Part shown: in pieces, positions 11,962-26,100 of the stretch
Layout: every line of letters starts with the position of its first letter
How positions within the stretch are numbered: position 1 is the stretch's first letter
Assembly (NCBI GenBank): GCA_013399875.1
Contig: VXAZ01008267.1
Coordinates: 1,817,141-1,881,140, forward strand
DNA length: 64,000 bases
Direction of reading: 5' to 3'
From: Gymnorhina tibicen
Taxonomy: Eukaryota; Chordata; Aves; Passeriformes; Artamidae
Made by a program: the position numbers and the translations under genes
The notes under the pieces: model-generated
Told to the model about the DNA's origin: nothing
What the model saw: only the letters and a program-made list of their open reading frames with translations
The model's database searches: none

Positions 11962-13610
11962 GTACTGTAAAAATAAACTGGGTTTTCGCTTGTAAAATAA
12001 AGAGACAGAATATATTTTCAGTTTATTTACAGAGGAAACCTCTTCCTTCCTCATAAATTACTGCAAAGGATCTGCTTATGTCTGAATCTGCTTGTGTCTG
12101 AAAAATGTAGATATGGCCAGGCTGGTCTTGCAGTTCCTTCTCACTGCAAGTGGGTCACCCAGTGTTTTACATAATCTGGAGCATATCTGAACACTTGGGA
12201 TAGCAAGACGCAAGTGTTTGTATAGGAATTCTAAGTTATGAGCTTTTACAGCAGGGATTGATTTAGAGTTTTCTTCCTTACTTCCCTTTATTTTTTTCTT
12301 TTCTTTCCCATTATTTCAAGCTGTAGCAATGATCAACTTAATTCTGGTGTTTGAACAAGAGTGTCCTAGAAATTGTCTCTAAGAAGGCATATGGTATTCA
12401 GTTTATATTGTCTTCCTCTTTTAAGTGTAGAACTGTTAATTTCATTGTATTCCTGAGCACCTTGTTAAGTGAATGTGTCTGCACTTCATGTATGTGTCCA
12501 GTTCTTTCATATACTCTGTTTAGAAACTTTTCCTGATACTGAATCTAAACTTTGTCTGGCAACATGTTGTCATAGAAAACACTAGAGACTCCTAAACAAC
12601 CCTACTCATTTCATTCTTCTATAGCCTCACTTCAAAAGTTAAAGTTTAGTACTGAAAGAAAAAACTATCTTTAAGGATTTAATATGTAATCTTTTCTATT
12701 CCCAAACTTATTGGAATTCCTCTGCTAAGGTATAAAAAAGAAAGCTGCAATAAGGAAATCTCCAGTGATAGAAATATAGGAAGGAATTACGGAAAACTAG
12801 ATCATGAACAAAATAACTCTTCTGGATTTCAGGTCAGGAAGTTGCTTGAATCCTTCAGCTGGGTTTTGATGTCTTAGCTTCAGAAATTATTAGTGAAAAT
12901 AATACCAACTATATATTTTACTTCTGCTGAAATGATTAAACTGGCTGCCCTCATGGATACTTGGACTTTTCCATGGGAAGTGGCCCAGCAACTTAAGAGT
13001 TAACAGGCCTGATAATACATTTTGAAAGACTGTCACATGAAAATGAAAGGCAGTCCTCATTCTCAATAACTTAATTACTTGTAATTCATATTAAGTGCAT
13101 AAGGGACATTTATATAGGCTTTGTGATGTCTATATGAAGTTGTAAATGGAAAAGCCTTCAATTCAGTCTACTGAGGGACTGTAAGAATATGTATGCATGA
13201 AGAGATACTGAACTTTCCTATGGAAACCGTAATTCTAAAAAGCATAAAACATTTCCTAGGAAGACTGAAATGTCTCTTAATCTGTAAAGAAATCTGACCT
13301 GTGTTGAGAACTAGTTACAGAAGCAGAAGTTAACAGTGCTTTCTCTGGCTTTAAAGATTTGTAATCTATATCAACTAACTAAAAGCTAGATGAAGATGAT
13401 CATCCTAGATCATTCCACCAATGATGTTTATCACATGAGTGCAACAGAAAAGACCTGGGCTATCCACCTTCCTTAGGAGTGCTTGACTGTGTTGGAGTCA
13501 GCAGGATGTATAAACAGTAGAAATTTTGTAAAGACTTCTCTTTGCTATTAAAATAGATAGTTGAGTTAATTATTAAATGGGACCGGTGATTTTTAGATGC
13601 TTCTGATAAG

Positions 13611-13693
13611 TGCCAGTTTCTCCTTATGTTTTTAGGAAGCTTGGAAGAACTATGCCAATTTCTCCTTATGTTTTAAGAAGCTTGGAAGAACTA
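13611..13693 (+). repeat. Tandem duplication of a 41-42 bp unit
   Basis: Two adjacent copies, 13611-13652 and 13653-13693. Each starts TGCCA, contains TTTCTCCTTATGTTTT and ends AGAAGCTTGGAAGAACTA or AGGAAGCTTGGAAGAACTA. They differ at a few positions and by one T. It lies within CRACD intron 1 and no function is evident. Confidence 0.95.
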
Positions 13694-16600
13694 CGCAATG
13701 GTAGCTCTTAAAAGTTAAAATACTGCTGCAAGTTGTCCTCATAAAAGTCATCACACATCGTGAACTTCCAGTTTTCTGCTAATTTCATGACCGTGACTTC
13801 AGAAATCCCATGCCTCCTTATTTTCCTCCCCCCTCTCTTCCTTCTGTCAGCCCTTCATCCATTTGCCTTAAAGGCCCAGGATGGATGAGTCAGTGATTCC
13901 AATCTGTACTTGCTTAGATACCAACTCCCTTTTAGGGATAGCGCTATCATGCTTTATCTCAGTAGGTAGTCATGCTTTTTGAACAATTTTGACATCTAGA
14001 ACTTTCTTTTATTAGATACAGACTGCTGCATTCCTCTCTATATCAAAAAAAAGCATAGTCCCTGGGTTTGCTTTTTAAAAAATTCCAAAACACAAACAAC
14101 CCAGCTCTTGGCTGCACAGATATCACCAATCCGATGAATAGTCAAACCGGTTTAATGTCATGTGGATCCCTCACTTTCTTGGTTGTTCATTCATCTTTGG
14201 TCACTTGAACATGGGTCTCCTTGCCTTCCTGCCTCCCAGTGGTCCTCATCTCCTCTGCACTGCCAGGAAACCCATAACACTAGCACTGCCAGACCTTGTG
14301 GCTCTGAATTTTACCTTGTGTGACTTGGCAGTTTGGAGGGAAGATAATAGCATGTCTCTCCCTTGCTAAATAAAGAACAAACTGCAGATATCTGGAATAA
14401 GAAAGGCTGAAAAGCCAAAATACCTGATGATAAGGAGGTCTTTCATGTTGCCACCACAGCAACACCTGAGTGCTTGAGCAGGCACAAGGTGCTTCTGAAC
14501 CACCCTAAATGCCACGATTGCTTGATGCTCAGGAGCTGCAACCACACATGTCCAGATTAGGGGTGTCTCACTTGGAGGAGGTGGGGAGGGAGGGAATGTT
14601 TTTCACCCTTCTTAATTCTCTCTTTATCTGTCAAGCCAGGAGAAACCCGGAAGGGGAACACATGATGGTATTGTTTTGTGTTAATTATTTTGTAATTAGC
14701 CAAAGCACTGAAAATGCTTCTGTCTCTTTAAAATGGTGTGTTATTTTGTGCTGTGACTACTATCAAACGTGAAGTTATTTGAGTGAACGGAATAACTTCA
14801 TGCCTGTTGAGGTGTGAGGTGACCTCATTATTCCTAAATCTGTTCCTAAATGTTTTGTAGCATTCCTTATTCAGCTCTAGTCTTTCAGCTGCGCAAGTGT
14901 TTTTATTTCTGCTCTGGTTGTGTAACAGATTTTTTTTGAAATGTCAGAATCATGGCAACATAAGTCGGTTCATTGAACCAACCTGGTGGAAATTTAGCTG
15001 CTCATAGATAAGAAAATAATACAGCAATATTAAACAGGGTTTGTGGCTTAATAAGATAAGAAGCAATACTTACTTGGTTTTATTTTGATGGAAGGATGCT
15101 GATTAATGCAAGACATGCTTCATTCCAACTGAGACTTCTCGTAAAGACTTTTAAAAAATTATCATTTTGCCTTTGCTCGCACAAAGTCAGCACTTCAGAG
15201 AAGAGTTGTGTTGAAAACTCTGACAAATGGTCTGTCTGCCTTCAGAAGAGCGTGTCATGGGGAGTGCTAGTATGCACTCTGCAGTCTGTGCTTGCTGCAG
15301 GGCAGAGGTGCACGTCTCCAGGGAGATGCTGCTCCCTTCAACCCTTTATGTTTTTACTTTTGCTGAGAACTGTGCCATTGGGACTCTTCGTCTGGAAGTG
15401 GGGCACCTGTCCACTTTCAAGGAAACAAAAAAAGTATTTCTCAAACCTCACTCAGTGGGCTCCAGGCAGCCTTGCTGGTCATACTTATTAGAGCTTGTTT
15501 GAAGAAGCAGATTAGAAGTAGATGACTACATTGCAAATGCCATATATTGACAGGTTTTTTTACGCTAACTTGAAAGTTTTTCCATTTGGACCTCCAGCAT
15601 TTAAGGGGTACATGAGAGACAAGATTCCAACTATGCTGTTTGAGAACTCTCTGTCACCTCCTAAGTAGTTCCTCTGGGACATGTTTCTCTAAATAATGTA
15701 TCCCATCTTTTGTATCATTAACCACTCAGAAACTTCCTGGCCCCAGTGGTTTTTGCCTGGTTTCATTCTCTGCCACTCTCTCTTGATTTCTTTTGCTAGC
15801 TTCAATATTCTCCGCTGACTGCATGTAGCTTTGGAGCACTTGAGTGAGTTGGTGATCTGTGGGGTTTTTAATAAGCAGGTAAGTTTTCTGACCAAGTGTG
15901 CTTCCTGAGTTAAAGGTTTAGTGCCTATGCCAAATCTATGCTTGCATTAATAACCCCCATATCTACAATTATATATAACAAGCTTTTGGAAGTCCCACTG
16001 CCTCCATTTCCTGCTGCATCAAAAATAAGTCCAGATGAAATTTGAAGTAAACTAAGCTGGCAAGAGGAGGCAAAAATTTCGGTTTGGCATCGTGCATGGC
16101 ATTGCTACCAATTCAGTGATGTAAATTATTTAATTGCAGTCTCCATAAGATGATGTAAAAGCAAAACACACCCTGTGCCTGAATTTTTAGGGGATTTACA
16201 GGTACTGGAGTTGTTAGGGGAAAAACAAAGACCTTTTAAATGTCTATTTCATTACACTTTTCAGCTATTAAAACCTATTTTCATGTAAGAAAATTGAAGG
16301 CAAACACTTTTTCTCTTTAAACTTTGCATTGAGTTTGATTTTGTCACTTCACCTTTAATCCTCTTTCACTTAATGTTTTGATGTGTAACAAAAGCTTGTG
16401 TTTCAATTTTCATCCCTGCTTAAACAGAGGAAGGCTGTGACATTGGTAGCAGGCAGTTTGGGTGTGACTGAGATAAAGCTGACATTAGGAAGTTATAGGG
16501 AGAGTGGTTTCTGCCTCTTCATTACCAGATTGTCCACCACTTATCTTCGTGCCTGTTGGCTGAGTGATGCTACTGCTCTGCTGCTGTTACAAAAAGTCCT

Positions 16601-19600
16601 TTGATAACCTTGTGTGACGATTAATTGTCCTCAGCGAGGAGGCTGTTTGCAGTCATTCATGCACCTCCAGCTTTGATGCTAGATTAGGTAGTCCCTCTAA
16701 GAGAGGTACCTCTCAACACCTATGCTTTTCAGTATTGTAATATTCACCTGTTGGTCTCCAAGGTGAACCTTAGTCATGGGGTTTGAAGTGCAAAGGACCT
16801 GAATAGCTACAGAATGTGCTCAGAGCAGTGACCACACCTGAGTCCAGAAAGTGCTTGTTCAGGTACCTGTGTAGTCTTTCTGATGATCCTGAGCCCTGTT
16901 GTAAGCTCTCATGGTCTTAATTAATCCTGGCTTGCTGGCTATTTGGAGGGATGCTAGATCCAGTGTTGTGCTGTGGGAGGAAGGCTTGAAGGGGCTGGGT
17001 GAAGTGACTTATTTGCTTCAGAGCATATTGGTCTGTCAGCTGTTGGAGTGAAGAAAGTAGCCCTTATAGACGGGTCAAAAAGCCATGCATTTTGTCAGAC
17101 CAGAGCTATTTCATCTTTCTATTCTTCTTTTTTTAAGCTCTTTTTAATTAAAAATTAAATTGGGTGAAAGTCATTCTTTTGGTTCCTGAGAATGTTTCAT
17201 TAGTGAAATAAAATGTGTCCCTAAAGAAAGAAGTTGCTAAAGTCATTATTACACGTAAGTCTTGATATAGCTACCAAAACAAATCTGTATTAGATACCTC
17301 AGAGGAGAAAGCAACAGGGGGATATTACTCTCAAGCTCTTTATTTTATCTTCTCTCATTTCCAGTTCGATCCCATCGGTCTGTGTTTAGGGGAATTATTC
17401 TGTATGACTGTATTTCCCGTGCTTAGGAAAAAAGGGACTGCTAGGAAGCCTGGGATTCTTCAGTGTTGCTCCACATATACTGTTTTTAATTGACAGAGGG
17501 AGATTTGAGGAATCAGATACTATTAAATACGCTGTGCACAATAGATTAATTAAAATTCTTCTATGTTGAAGGCTTTATCTTACTTCAAGAGTCTCTGCAA
17601 TTGATATGAAAATGCCAAGGACCTCCACTGAAATTAGAAGATAATCATAAACTTTGGTTTCACATTGAGAAATCTAGACAATCTTTGTCTAGATTTTAAA
17701 TTTTAAGAGAAACACTTTTTGGTCTAAACACCTTTGGAACATGAGGGCCTAAGCTTAGCAACTTGTTGCTGGTCTTTGGGTAAAACTTGTAAGATATGAT
17801 TTTGAACAAACACCATGCAAGAATTGAAAAGGCATCACTAAAACATTAATTTCCTGTAGAGGATTTTACTGCATGATAAGCTACCTGGTTCCCAGGAGAT
17901 TTGAAAATTAGATCTCCCATTTCTCTGTTGAACTACAGATCTGGGAGCCTAGCCTTACTGGGTATCTTTTCCTTTAAATCCTGGTTGCTAAGATCCGTTT
18001 GTGGAAGACTGGCACCTCTGCAATAGGAGCTACTGGAGCCATGGGAAGTTTCATGCAGAGCACAGAGAAGTACTGTAGTAGGATTTGGCTCAGCCAGGGT
18101 TGACTGAGAACTGCATAATGAAGCCCTTTTAGGATTTATAGTCAAAATTTTATTGCTTTCTAAGAGGAATTTGCATCATTGTTGTTTCTTTCATGGTGAA
18201 TAATATAGACTGCTTAATGCTTGTCTCCCTTTCATGGTACTATAGGATGCTTCAGGAAATACTAGTGTCTAGAATAAATTTTCTTGGAAAATGCAGCCTC
18301 CAGATGTCATGGTTATTGCCATTAAACTGCTCTTGTAAAGGTAAAAACATGGATAATATAATATCAGGATTTTTATTGCTTTTTAAAAAACCACTGCTGT
18401 TATTCATAGCACAGATAAGGAGTTGCCTTGTATTCCCAATACACCTTATTGTCCTTGTGGGAAAGGTAAGGCTATTTTTGGCTTTGTGGTTGGGGAAGAC
18501 AGAGCAAAAAGCAGTTGTATAAACTAATGTAACAAATGAAAGATCAACTGGGAAGTCTTATCTATCAATCTGAAATCACCTTGCCTGTTGCTAGTTACAA
18601 CCTCCCTTAGCGTTTTCCACAGGGGAAGTGCTAAATAAGAACAGAGTGCTGAAATACATGCCCAGCTTAATTTGTAAGGCTGTTCCTACAAGCTTCCTAT
18701 CACATTACAGTGTGTCCTTCAGAGTTGTCTTTAAAATCACAACAAAAAAAGCCAAAAAAGTCCTTCTCTTTGGTGATTTCATGGCTTCTGTTTCTTCCTC
18801 AGAGAAGATCAAGTCTGAAGTTTCTCTGACTTCGTCTGCAATTGTAGGCATGATCAATTTGTTTAAGAAACCTTGTAAGTACTTGACTGATGGAGCACAC
18901 GATGTCCTGTCATTCAAAAGCTCACTGTTAAGTTTTTGTGGCTTAGTCTGGAACACTTTCAGCGGGGAGCTGGCTGAGGGGAGAATGTGCTGTGCTTCTT
19001 GTTTTTAAGTAGGAGCTGCTGCTAATGTATGTGCTGCTTTTGTCCATTTTTATGGCAGTTAGAATAAACAGTGTGTGAGTGAAGCTCAGTCAAACTCAAA
19101 CCAAAGAGGTTATTCTGGTCAATGTTTTTGCAGGCAATTCCCTGAGGCATCACTTGGGGGTTTCTGCTCCACTGTGGGAAACTTTACTCCCCCGTTTGTG
19201 TTATGTCAGATGCTGTGCTTTACCATACCTTTTGAAATGGTCCTTTTAACTGTTGAAAGTTTAGAATTTCTGGATTTAAATTTTGAAGTAACTAGAAAAA
19301 CACATGCATTTTTAGAGCCATCTGGATTATTTTTCAAAGTTGTCAAAAAGTTTGTTATTTTAACTCTTACTACTGTAATTTTAATTTTGATAGGTTTTCC
19401 TATGTCAGTTCTCAAATATCTTTCAGTTGCACTGATACTAACTTAACATAATTTTGTTTTTATTTCTTGCATTTGATTTGCAGGGATTCTTTGAAAAATT
19501 CAGAATTTATTTGAGTTAAATGTGAATGGACTGAAGCAGTGTTAAGTTTGTACTTCTGTGTAAATAGCAAGCATGCTGTCAAGCAATGGTGTTGGATTCA

Positions 19601-19629
19601 TGTGGTGGTGTCCTGTTCACCTCTTTGTT

Positions 19630-19672
19630 GGGGGGGGAGGGAGTTGGGGAGGGGGAGTTTGGGGACGAGGGG
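19630..19672 (+). other. G-run cluster with G-quadruplex potential
   Basis: Six runs of three or more G within 43 bases: 19630-19637, 19639-19641, 19646-19649, 19651-19655, 19661-19664 and 19669-19672, with short spacers. It lies in CRACD intron 1 on the coding strand, so it could form in DNA or pre-mRNA. This is predicted from the pattern only. Confidence 0.7.
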
Positions 19673-22600
19673 CCATCCAAAGTGTTTATAAGAAAAAAGA
19701 TTTGCTTTCACTGTGAGATGATGGTTAACATCATAATGTGACTAAAGCTTTATTCTGTTTTCAGATTTCCCCATTACATGTCTATTCCAGTTCAGAAGTA
19801 AATGGTGTCTCTGTTTCCACTGGATTGCATGATGTTCTGCATGAGCTTGCGGTACTGAAAAGACATTAAGAGGGGAAAAACTCTCACTTGATTCACCAAG
19901 TGCCCTTCAGAGCAAGGCATGAAGTCCCCCTGTCACTGACAGTCAGGTCAAATGATCTCCCAGGGAAAGAAAGGAGAAAGAAAGGAATATAAAAAAAATC
20001 CTTTACTTCTCAACAAGTTACTTAATCAGCTTATAATTATGGATTTAAACTATGGAAGTAGTAAGAAGACTTACTTTGCTTGCACTATTGAGGAATTCAT
20101 GTAGGAAGAAGAGACACAAGTGTTTGAAATACCTGGCTAGCTCTCGGTTGTCATCTGTTAATAATTCACATGGTTCTTTCATTTGTATTTTGTTGAGAAA
20201 AAGAGAGTAGGCTTGACACAAAGAAGCTCTTAACTTCCTTTGTAAAGGAGTGGGAGTACAGCATGTCCATTCAGTACAAAGAAACTTTCTTACTTTTGTG
20301 AAGTTTTCAGACATTTTTAGTTTTCTTTTTGTAGGGAGCTTCACCAGTGGACTTTGGGAAGGAAACTCTGTTTCTCATGTGGCTTTTACACTTGTGTTAG
20401 CTATTATTAGTTAAGCCATAACTGAGCAGCAAATTCCCAGCCCAGACTTTCCAAGAATTTGGTACCTGCTTTCGTAGGGAACTATGAATTTGCTCTACAA
20501 TTACCACCAAATAAAATTGTGCATTGCTGTCTTGTCTTATACTGGGTTTGTGGTGGATCTCTGTATAGTACTACCATAAAGGTTTAAAAAGCCCTGGCAG
20601 ACAGTTGTAGGGGATGAGTCTGATTCAATGTCATTGTGACACTTCTCTGAAAGATGCTGTTCTAGGAAACCTTTGCCTATAACCACTGCCTTGTGTAATT
20701 GAAAAAGGGTTAGCTAAGTTACATATGATTTCTCTGAGGGTACTTGTGTTTCATGGATGGGATTAAAAGCAGAAAGGTAGGGAATGTCTACAGTTTGCCA
20801 GCCTTCCAGCTGAAGTGAGTGATGACATTTCTGCACACTTCGGTGGTCTTGTTCACATAACCTGCTTCCATGCTAGGGCTTTATTCTGTCTTTGCTTTAA
20901 GTCCCTTTTCTATCCTAGTATGTGCAATGGTTTCTGAACTCACTTCCCCTCAAAAAACTTACCCTTGGTAAAGAGCAAATTTTGAAAATATTATGCAATT
21001 AAAATCTTGTTGGTAATATCTTACTTGGGATGTTTGTTTGTTTTTGTTTCCCTAAGAAGGATACATTTTACAAAGCGGTAAGTGTGACTTAGCCTACTTC
21101 TGCATAAGTATTAGCAGAAGTCTAAAAGATGAGAATATGAACACAGCTGATTTATACATCCACAAGCTCTCTACTTAGGATAGCAATGCTTTCTATACAT
21201 GGAACATGAAGTTTTAATAGCTCATGGGTGGAGACAGATGCTAATTGTCTCACCTGGTCATTTGTAGTGAAGGCATTCATTATTTTTGCCTTTAAAATTT
21301 CTTTTAGAAGAATTGGAATGCGTGCTCTGCCTGCCCCCATGGGTCAGGACTGAACTGAAAATTACCCCCTGCTGCTTGAGCAGGCTGGCTGCTGTTGGAA
21401 ATGTGACACTCAGCTACGTGGAATTCTTGCCTGTACCAACCTTGCCATGTCTGCATTCATTTTTCCTAAATTGCTAAACAACTTACACTTAATGAGTTGC
21501 AACTAATTAGTGCCTCTTGCTTTGCTACACCTATAAAATTATACTTCCAGTAAAATGCTTCGTGAACTAATTAGACATCTCAACCCAGTTGACTTTCGTC
21601 CTCTTGTTTACTGGTTTCTTACTAGATAGTGAGATTAAAATCTTGTTGTCTTACTCCAAAGATACTATCTCTTCATGTTCTTCTCCCATGACAGACTATA
21701 TTTAATTCTTATTCTGGAATGCCGTTTCCCTAAATGAGCTGTCCTCTTCAGCCTGTAGAGCAGAGTGCCTGTCCCATTTCACAACATAGCCTAAAGCAGG
21801 GATGACCAGCTGCTCTGTGGCTACACTCGCCCCAGTTGATGATTCAGGTGCTGGAGGATAATAAGAGGCTGACACTGCAGAGGGTGCTTGGCGTATCCTG
21901 AAGAACAGGTACAAACAAACCTTACCAGTCTGATGGCATGGGCCAGGAGGGCAGGGCAGGGAGACACAGCTGTTCACAGCAAGGTCAGGTCCTCAACACT
22001 TACAAGCTATGGCAGGGAGCCCATTCCAGCAGACGAGACCAAAGTCCTGTTTGGCAAGGCTGCCTTGCAGGCTGTGCCCTTGCCCATCAACACCTTGATG
22101 GACTTACGGTCTTCTTGTTTTTCCCCGCTGTGCATTTTGGAACAAAAACTGTTTTCAGTAAAAGAAACAAAGCAAAGTAAGCCCCTTTTCCCCTTCAGTT
22201 TGGGCTGGTTCTAATAGAGGTCAAATAATGCTGATGATGCCTCTGCATGTATTCCCCAGGACAGAGGTCTTCAGAGCTGCTATTTGGGATCCTGCTGTGC
22301 TGTAAGCACTGTGTTTCCACCATGGCTGCAAAGGGTGATGTCTTTCAGAGTTTGTTTCTTGGGGGCTCTAAGGACTTTTCTACAGGAGTTTTGTGGCAGA
22401 GAGTTTAAGTAAACATTTGCTATTATAAGGAAGCAACACAGAATGCTATACCTTCTGACCCTTCCTGGGACCTTGCACGCATTTTAACAGCCATCCTTTC
22501 TTCCCTCTTTCTTGGTCCTGGCTAATTTCAAATCCTTTGGTTAAGGGGCTTTTGGCCTCCTTTACAGTGATGTGCAGCGCATGTGGCATCCATGCAGCAG

Positions 22601-22881
22601 TGGACTGCCTTAAGTGCTGCCAGGCTGAAACACTGGCCAGCTGGCAAGGCTTGCAGCTGTCTATCAGTTGCAAGGATGTACACACCCCCAAGACACCTGG
22701 AGGAGGAGCAGATACAGGTAGATAGCCTGTTTCAGCTTCTATGCAGTGTCCCTTTCCACTTTGTTCTGAATGCTTTATTTAAAGAAAACTTGTGAAAACA
22801 CTTCCCTCTGCTTTTAGAAGAACTTAGTAAAAACATTACAGTATTTTTAAAAGCCATTCAAGTAGCTGTTTACTACAAAGT

Positions 22882-23176
22882 AGTGAAGGCTGTAGCCAGG
22901 TGGGGGTGCATCTCTTCTCCCAGGCAACCAGTGACAGGACAAGAGGACACAGTCTTAAGCTGCGCCAGGGGAGGTTTAAGCTGGACATTAGGAAGAAGTT
23001 CTTCACAGAAGTGTTGATTGGGCTGCCCAGGGAGGTGGTGGAGTCACCATCCCTGGAGGTGTTAAGGAAAAGACTGAATGTGGCACTTAGTGCCATGGTC
23101 TAGTTGACAAGGTGATGTCAGGTCATAGGCTGGCCTTGATGATCTCAAAGCTCCTTTCCAACTTAAATGATTCTTG
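22882..23176 (+). mobile_element. CR1 LINE 3' fragment, subfamily different from the 1.5-kb copy
   Basis: Recognisable blocks in order: GGCTGTAGCCAGGTGGGGGT, CTCTTCTCCCAGGCAACCAG, AGGTTTAAGCTGGACATTAG, GGGCTGCCCAGGGAGGTGGT, CTTAGTGCCATGGTCTAGTT, and a 3' end resembling CTCCTTTCCAACTTAAATG. Compared with related bird copies as remembered, a short piece between TGATTG and GGGCTGCCC appears to be missing. It lies inside the first large CRACD intron in the gene's own orientation. Confidence 0.88.
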
Positions 23177-26100
23177 CTGCTCTCTTATTTTCTCTTGTTT
23201 GATTAAGTGGCTATCCAGATACTATCTGGATTGCCTTACCATTAGTGAAGCTTTAGGACACAATGTGGGTGATGCCCTTACAGGAATCTGTTTACCAAAC
23301 CCAAGTACAGATATTTTAACATTTTTTAGTCACATGTTTGACTGTGATTTCTAAAGTGGCACCTTACAAGTAAGTAGCAGCTGCCCTCCTATTAATGAAT
23401 ATCGATCTATATATATAATGCCAGCTATGCATTCTTCCAGAAGTTTTTCCTTCCAGATTCATCAGTGATCTGCAGTATGCAAGTACGTGATAAGTTTCAT
23501 GTACATGTAAGTGATTGCACTCCTTTTAATTCAGTGTTTGTTGGAACATCAATAAACCAGTGATTTCTCAGGTGATGCAGCAGATTAGTTGTCATTAGCT
23601 AATTTTAAGTTTACAGTCTGAAACACTTAAATTCAAACCCGTTTGTGCGAGTTCGTCAGCCAGAGAGAGATATGTGTAGCATTAACTGTGACTAAACCAG
23701 AAAAAATTACATCTGTTCAGAGTCATGTTTTCTGCCAACACTTTATGAACAATCCATATCCTGTGATATATGTCAGCTCTCTACCATCAGGTAGAGACAT
23801 ACCTGATAAATCAAGCCCAACGAAACCCCATATTATTTGGAGAGTGTCCTGTTTTGTTCTGATGTGGTGTGGTTGTTCATTTTATGGTATATCTTCAAAC
23901 AATCTACAGTGTAAGAGTAGGAAGAAGAAAAGGAGGGAATGTGTTTTTTCTTGCAATTGAGACATATTCTCTGGTGGAAAAATCCTGGAGGAGATGATAT
24001 TCTTCACTGGCATTGCAATGTATTCCTGCCCGGCAACTGGCATTTTTCTTTCTTCCATATAATATGTAGGACTTAGTCTTAAAAAGTCAAGAAGAGGGGT
24101 GAAGGGGTGGGAGAAGCCTAAGCTTAACTTGTACACTGTATAAAGTTACCCTCGTATTGTTGACAGTGCTGTCATTTCATACATCTAAATTAAATGGTTC
24201 TTTCCTCTGACTGTCCTGGGTGGGTGTTACTGCACATATGGCTTTTGGGCTTTAGCTCTGCTCTTTAAAAGAATGATCAAGATTAGTACAGTCATTTAGA
24301 GCATCAGGACTTTCCTGAAAATGCAGTAAAAAACTTGGTATGAGGATGTGGGGATCTAACAGAGGCCCAACACAGAACACTGGAATGACTGTACTCTTCT
24401 CCTAGGACTTAGCCCACAGGACAAAGCAACAGCTATGGTTGTTTCCATACTCATATTTGACAAATCTTTCGGAAATGTTCATGTGAACAAGGTTTAAAGA
24501 AGTAGAACTTGGATTTACTTTGAGGTGCTTTGCATTATCTCAGTGTCAAAACACGTTGTGGAGAGAGATGTGAGCATCTCTTGAGGATAGTTGGTCACAT
24601 AATGGAAACTGATTATATTTATAAACTTTCATCTTGTTTATTGTATTTGTTTTAGAATGCTTTTCAAACTTGAATGTGCTACTGTAACCCTAGGTGATGC
24701 TTTACAGAGAAGGAAAAACACTGATTCAGCTACCAAGCGCTTCTAGTTTAGTAAGTTAAGAATAGATACAAATCAAGTAAAAAGTGTTAAAACTCAGTAA
24801 GTGTTGACCTCTCTCCTCTGGCCCCAGCCCTTTCCCAAATCTGCTCTCTGATATTTTTTACAGTGAGTGCTCTCGGACCTTGAGTTTTACAAGTAGAGCA
24901 GGGGTGGGTATCAGGTGGAAGCGTGTTTATGCAGGGTGTCAAGAATTGTGCAATGTCAGAGAAGCAGTTAAGGAAGTGAGATAAATGCAGTTTGGTCAAC
25001 ATGGGCTTCCTCTGACTATCACTGTGACCTTCCCTTAACTGGACAGTCAGGGCACCCACTCCTGTGCCAAGCTGCTTGCAGGGATCCAAAATTTGCTTCA
25101 GCAGCTAGGAAACAAGTATTCAGAGCTGCTGAAATGGACCCCAGCTTCCATCCGTGCTAGATAGACAGACCCTGACACTAGTCAGATCCAGGACAGGATT
25201 TCTGTTCCTTGGTCTTGCCATTGGACTGGAGCAGCTGCAGGGTACCTGATCTGCCAGAAGACACCCTGTGCAAGTGAAATTTTCTGGAATGATATTGCAA
25301 CATGAGACACAGCACTTGGCTGGTCCCTGGGGCTGCCACAGCTGCTGCAGCCCCTCAGAGCATGACAGACACAACCTGCACTCCCAGTGTCTTTGCAAGG
25401 CTTACAAACTGCATACTTGAATAGTTTTCACTCAAGGGCCCATCTTGATGTCATATACTGCAATCTACAATGCATTAAATTCCCTTGGCTCTAGTTATAT
25501 TTAACCGTCCTCTCTAGCACACAGGGTACTGTGATTTGCCTGGCCACCTGGGTCCCCTCCATTCTTTGTTCTGGCACGTAGTAAATGGTAAATAAATTCC
25601 AACATGGGTAAGTGATGTTGGAGAGAAAGCGCTATCTCCTTTCTCAGTGAAGTTTAATAATGTCCACCTTGTGTGGCCAAATTTGATGTATTTCACCAGT
25701 ATACTGATGATAATTCTTTGTATTCTCAGCACAGCGAGAAGATGTGTGATTAGTGTGATCAGTCACATCCTGGCCTGGCAAATCCTTGCCTGGAACCCAA
25801 ACAGCATGACAATAGGAAATAGTTTTTTTCCCTTTGCTCTTGCTACCTAAAGGCAAGATGTTTTGTAAGGAAATATCTGGTTGTCTTAGTTCAGGAATAG
25901 AGAAAGCTGTGCTTTTATTCAAAGGTCATTTTGGATTTGAAATATTTTAGATGTTTTTTAAATGTTTAGGTTTATAAATGCTTGAATACCAACTCTTTAT
26001 GGCTGCTTCTCTTCTCCTCTTTAATTTTGCTTCTTCATGAGTAATTAATTTTATTCTAGCCTCATAAAACAGACCAGGTAGGAGAAGATTTCATTTAGCA

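Noticed and set aside
15096..15491. 131-codon + strand open frame
   Set aside because: No recognisable similarity, Cys/Ser-rich chance-like composition and no supporting signals; lies in a CRACD intron.
18193..19446. Three successive + strand frames of 109-126 codons, with minus-strand frames overlapping two of them
   Set aside because: Different frames, no plausible junctions between them, no family I recognise. An old retrocopy cannot be excluded but nothing supports it.
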